A stretch of 64,000 bases of DNA, from positions 1 through 64,000 of the forward strand of contig JAFDWH010000002.1 of the NCBI GenBank assembly GCA_018268595.1, written 5' to 3'. Within the stretch, counting starts at the first letter, position 1; each line of letters begins with the position of its first letter. The position numbers and the translations under genes were made by a program. Of this stretch, positions 62,108 to 64,000 are shown piece by piece. Source of the stretch: Actinomycetota bacterium. Lineage in GTDB: Bacteria; Actinomycetota; Thermoleophilia; Solirubrobacterales; Solirubrobacteraceae. Below the pieces are notes generated by a model. The model worked only from the letters and a program-made list of their open reading frames with translations. It had not been told where the DNA came from and did no database searches.

Positions 62108-63775
62108 TCACGGCAAGTTCGTCGCTCCCGCCTGCTGGCTGATCGCGGGGACTGGGATCGGGGTGCCGGTGGTGCCGCGGCCGGGGCAGTAGGAGACGGC
62201 TCCGCCGCCCGCGTGCGGGAGCAGCGCCCACACGCCCATGCCGCTGTCGAAGCGCACGCAGGGCCGCGTGCCGGGCGGCGCCGGCTGGTACATCAGCAGC
62301 GCGTAGCCGGGCAGGATCACGCCGAACGCTATGCGCGACGCGACGGAGATGCCGGCCATGCGGCCGAGCACCGACAGGCCCGCGCCGTTGAAGTCGCCGT
62401 GCTCGGGACCCGCAACGGCCGGATCCCAGTAGATCGTCCGCACGCCCGCCCGGTGCAGGCCGCGCAGCAGCGCGAGCACGTCGCCGTCGCGCCGCGGCCC
62501 GGACACGAGGTAGTCGTGGTTCGCGTAGACGACGACGCGGTCGCGCGGCGGCACGCCGACGCCGAGCGCGGCGCCGAGGTTCCCCGGCAGCCGCTCGGGG
62601 ATCGGACCGCCGACGCCGAACGTCATGCCGAGCGTCGTCGCGACGACCGCGGCCGCCAGGCCGCCCCCGGCGACCGTCCGCCACGCGCGCGGCAACAGCG
62701 CGATCCACGCCGTCCCCAGCACCGCCAGGTACACGATCATCGGCAGCGCGTAGCGCATGTCCTTGTGCGTCAGGATCGTCAGCAGCAGCCACGCGCCGCC
62801 GAGCCCGCCGAGCAGCTCCGGCACGACCGACGCCCGCACCTCCGGCCGCCGCAGCCGCGCGAGCGCGACCGCCACGCCGACGAACGCGAACAGCGCGAGC
62901 GGCGCGAACAGCAGGCCGTTCAGCGTCGCCCACCCGTACCACTCGACGTTCGCGGCCGACAGCAGCGGCGGCCGCGCGAGCGGCGGCACCGGGAACAGCA
63001 GCCCTTCGCCCGTGCGCGACGCGCTGTAGATCTTCCCCAGCACGTCGTGCTTGTGGACGTACCACGGCGCGCCGAGCAGCAGCGCGAGCCCGGCGAACAG
63101 CGCCAGTCCGCGCATGTTGCGCCAGCCGCCGCGCGCCAGCACGACGACGATCAGCCCCGTCACGTAGAGCGGGAACTGCTCCTTCGTGCCGGTCCCGATC
63201 CCGATCGCGAGGCCGGCGAGCGCGGCGACGCCGACGCGGCTGAAGCGCTCGCTCGCGAGGATCAGCCACACCGAGACGGCGACCATCGTCGCCTCGAACG
63301 TGTCGATTATGAAGACGTGCAACTGCTCGATCAGCAGCGGCGCGCCGAGCGCGAAGGCGACCGCCAGCGCGCCCGCGGTCGCGCCCGCGACGCGCCGCCC
63401 GACGCGGTAGCAGGCGAGCGCGAGCAGCGGGACGCAGACGAGGTTGGCGCCGAGCACGACGGCGTTGCGTCCGACCCCGCCGACGATCGCGATCAGCCCG
63501 CCGAGCAGCAGCCCGTACGGCGGGTAGTAGGCCGGGTAGTCGAAGATCGCGCCGACGTCCGCGTGCAAGGTGTAGTCGCGGAAGCGGAACGCCGCCCACA
63601 GCTCCTCGGCCGCGTCGCCGTACGGGACCGCGTGGTCCTGCGTGAGCCACCACAGCGTCAACAGCACGAAGACGGCGACGAGCGCCGCCGCGCACCACGC
63701 GCTCGCACTCCACGACGGGACCATCGCCCCGCTGCGCGTCCTGCGCGGACGCGCGACCGCTCCCCCAAGCGACAT
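62108..63775 (-). CDS. GT39-like (PMT-type) glycosyltransferase, multi-pass membrane protein
   Basis: A 555-residue protein. The first extracytoplasmic loop has the family's acidic residue in PYGDAAEELWAAFRFRDY, then FDYPAYYPPYGLLLGGLI. About ten hydrophobic helices follow (AVVLGANLVCVPLLALACYR, ALFAGLALLLGAPWYVHKHD). A C-terminal soluble domain (about 415-555; RDRVVVYANHDYLVSGP) ends outside or at the membrane. Such enzymes move mannose or arabinose from polyprenyl-phosphate carriers onto surface molecules. It is not clearly linked with a neighbour. Confidence 0.75.
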   Translation of the reverse strand: MSLGGAVARPRRTRSGAMVPSWSASAWCAAALVAVFVLLTLWWLTQDHAVPYGDAAEELWAAFRFRDYTLHADVGAIFDYPAYYPPYGLLLGGLIAIVGGVGRNAVVLGANLVCVPLLALACYRVGRRVAGATAGALAVAFALGAPLLIEQLHVFIIDTFEATMVAVSVWLILASERFSRVGVAALAGLAIGIGTGTKEQFPLYVTGLIVVVLARGGWRNMRGLALFAGLALLLGAPWYVHKHDVLGKIYSASRTGEGLLFPVPPLARPPLLSAANVEWYGWATLNGLLFAPLALFAFVGVAVALARLRRPEVRASVVPELLGGLGGAWLLLTILTHKDMRYALPMIVYLAVLGTAWIALLPRAWRTVAGGGLAAAVVATTLGMTFGVGGPIPERLPGNLGAALGVGVPPRDRVVVYANHDYLVSGPRRDGDVLALLRGLHRAGVRTIYWDPAVAGPEHGDFNGAGLSVLGRMAGISVASRIAFGVILPGYALLMYQPAPPGTRPCVRFDSGMGVWALLPHAGGGAVSYCPGRGTTGTPIPVPAISQQAGATNLP

Positions 63776-63838
63776 CGCCCAACGATAGACAACGCCGGCT
63801 CTCGGCGCACCGCTTCCGCGGCCCGCCGCGCCCGGCGC

Positions 63839-64000
63839 TCAGCCGAGCCGCACCGGCAGCGTGCGCAGCTGGTTGACGAAGCCCGAGACGACGTACTCGG
63901 GCCGGCCGGCCAGCTCCATCCGCGGGTAGCGCGCGAGCGTCTCCTCGAACAGCACGCGCAGCTCGAGCCGCGCGAGCGCCGTGCCGAGGCAGAAGTGCCG
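63839..64000 (-). CDS. Cytochrome P450, C-terminal end (rest outside window)
   Basis: The minus-strand frame, open at the right edge, reads RHFCLGTALARLELRVLFEE and ends ...QLRTLPVRLG before TGA. FCLGTALARLE is the end of the haem-binding signature (FGxGxHxCLGxxLAR) and contains the haem-thiolate Cys, here preceded by His-Phe. The I helix and the rest are outside the window. Confidence 0.85.
   Translation of the reverse strand, partial: RHFCLGTALARLELRVLFEETLARYPRMELAGRPEYVVSGFVNQLRTLPVRLG

Noticed and set aside
1-64000. CRISPR arrays, rRNA genes, insertion sequences, integrases
   Set aside because: None seen: no regularly spaced short repeats, no rRNA-like stretches, and no transposase or tyrosine-recombinase motif in any frame I read.

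Overview
The window is about 70% GC, almost entirely coding, and rich in GTG starts and 4-base (GTGA/ATGA) gene overlaps. Arginine is written mostly with CGN plus a scattering of AGA. Gene content fits a soil actinobacterium of the Thermoleophilia/Solirubrobacterales type (Conexibacter or Solirubrobacter relatives): Rrf2, TIM44-like, MauE-type and DUF3891 genes, lipoyl metabolism and a large glycan cluster. The taxonomic call is inference from gene content and composition, not from a marker alignment.

Positions 1-20000 are metabolic. Two separate 2-oxo-acid dehydrogenase sets (E1-alpha, E1-beta, E2) lie at 736-4292 and 8482-11697. They are separated by a K+ channel, a YihY-like membrane protein, a VapBC pair and a TIM44-like protein. 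The second E2 overlaps lipB. lipB is followed by an Rrf2 regulator, a sulfate ABC importer on the opposite strand (cysP-T-W-A), and lipA. The region therefore joins lipoyl enzymes, lipoyl attachment and synthesis, and sulfur supply. No E3 gene is visible. Several perfect palindromes lie in and between these genes. Two operator-like inverted repeats and a decayed ATPase fragment lie between cysP and lipA.

Positions 17200-27270 hold lipA, a nitroreductase, a rhomboid protease, a DUF2236 protein, an acyl-CoA dehydrogenase pair, a secreted phosphoesterase, a small XRE regulator, a YbjQ protein, a DUF3891 protein and an Abi/HEPN-like protein with a structured upstream region.

Positions 27271-43840 form a cell-surface or exported glycan cluster. 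It has four CgeB-like glycosyltransferase units, a DUF6270 protein, a GT2 enzyme, a 1519-residue protein that joins five enzyme or domain modules, an ABC exporter, a glycosidase-GT2 fusion, an APH-type kinase and a ChbG/YdjC deacetylase. Nearly all neighbours overlap by four bases.

Positions 43871-50758 hold a desaturase, a secreted hydrolase with a peptidoglycan-binding domain, an ArsR/SRPBCC/YCII trio, and an unusual trio resembling methylamine-dehydrogenase maturation genes: MauF-like plus propeller, MauA-like Cys-rich Tat protein, and MauE plus thioredoxin.

Positions 50854-62048 are bounded by a tRNA-Ala(TGC) and a degenerate copy of its 3' end, and look like an old tRNA-site island. It holds a giant RHS/YD-repeat gene broken by two frameshifts and carrying an exact 648-bp tandem repeat, two small membrane proteins and a DyP peroxidase. 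No integrase is left. The window ends with a GT39-like mannosyltransferase and the C-terminal end of a cytochrome P450.
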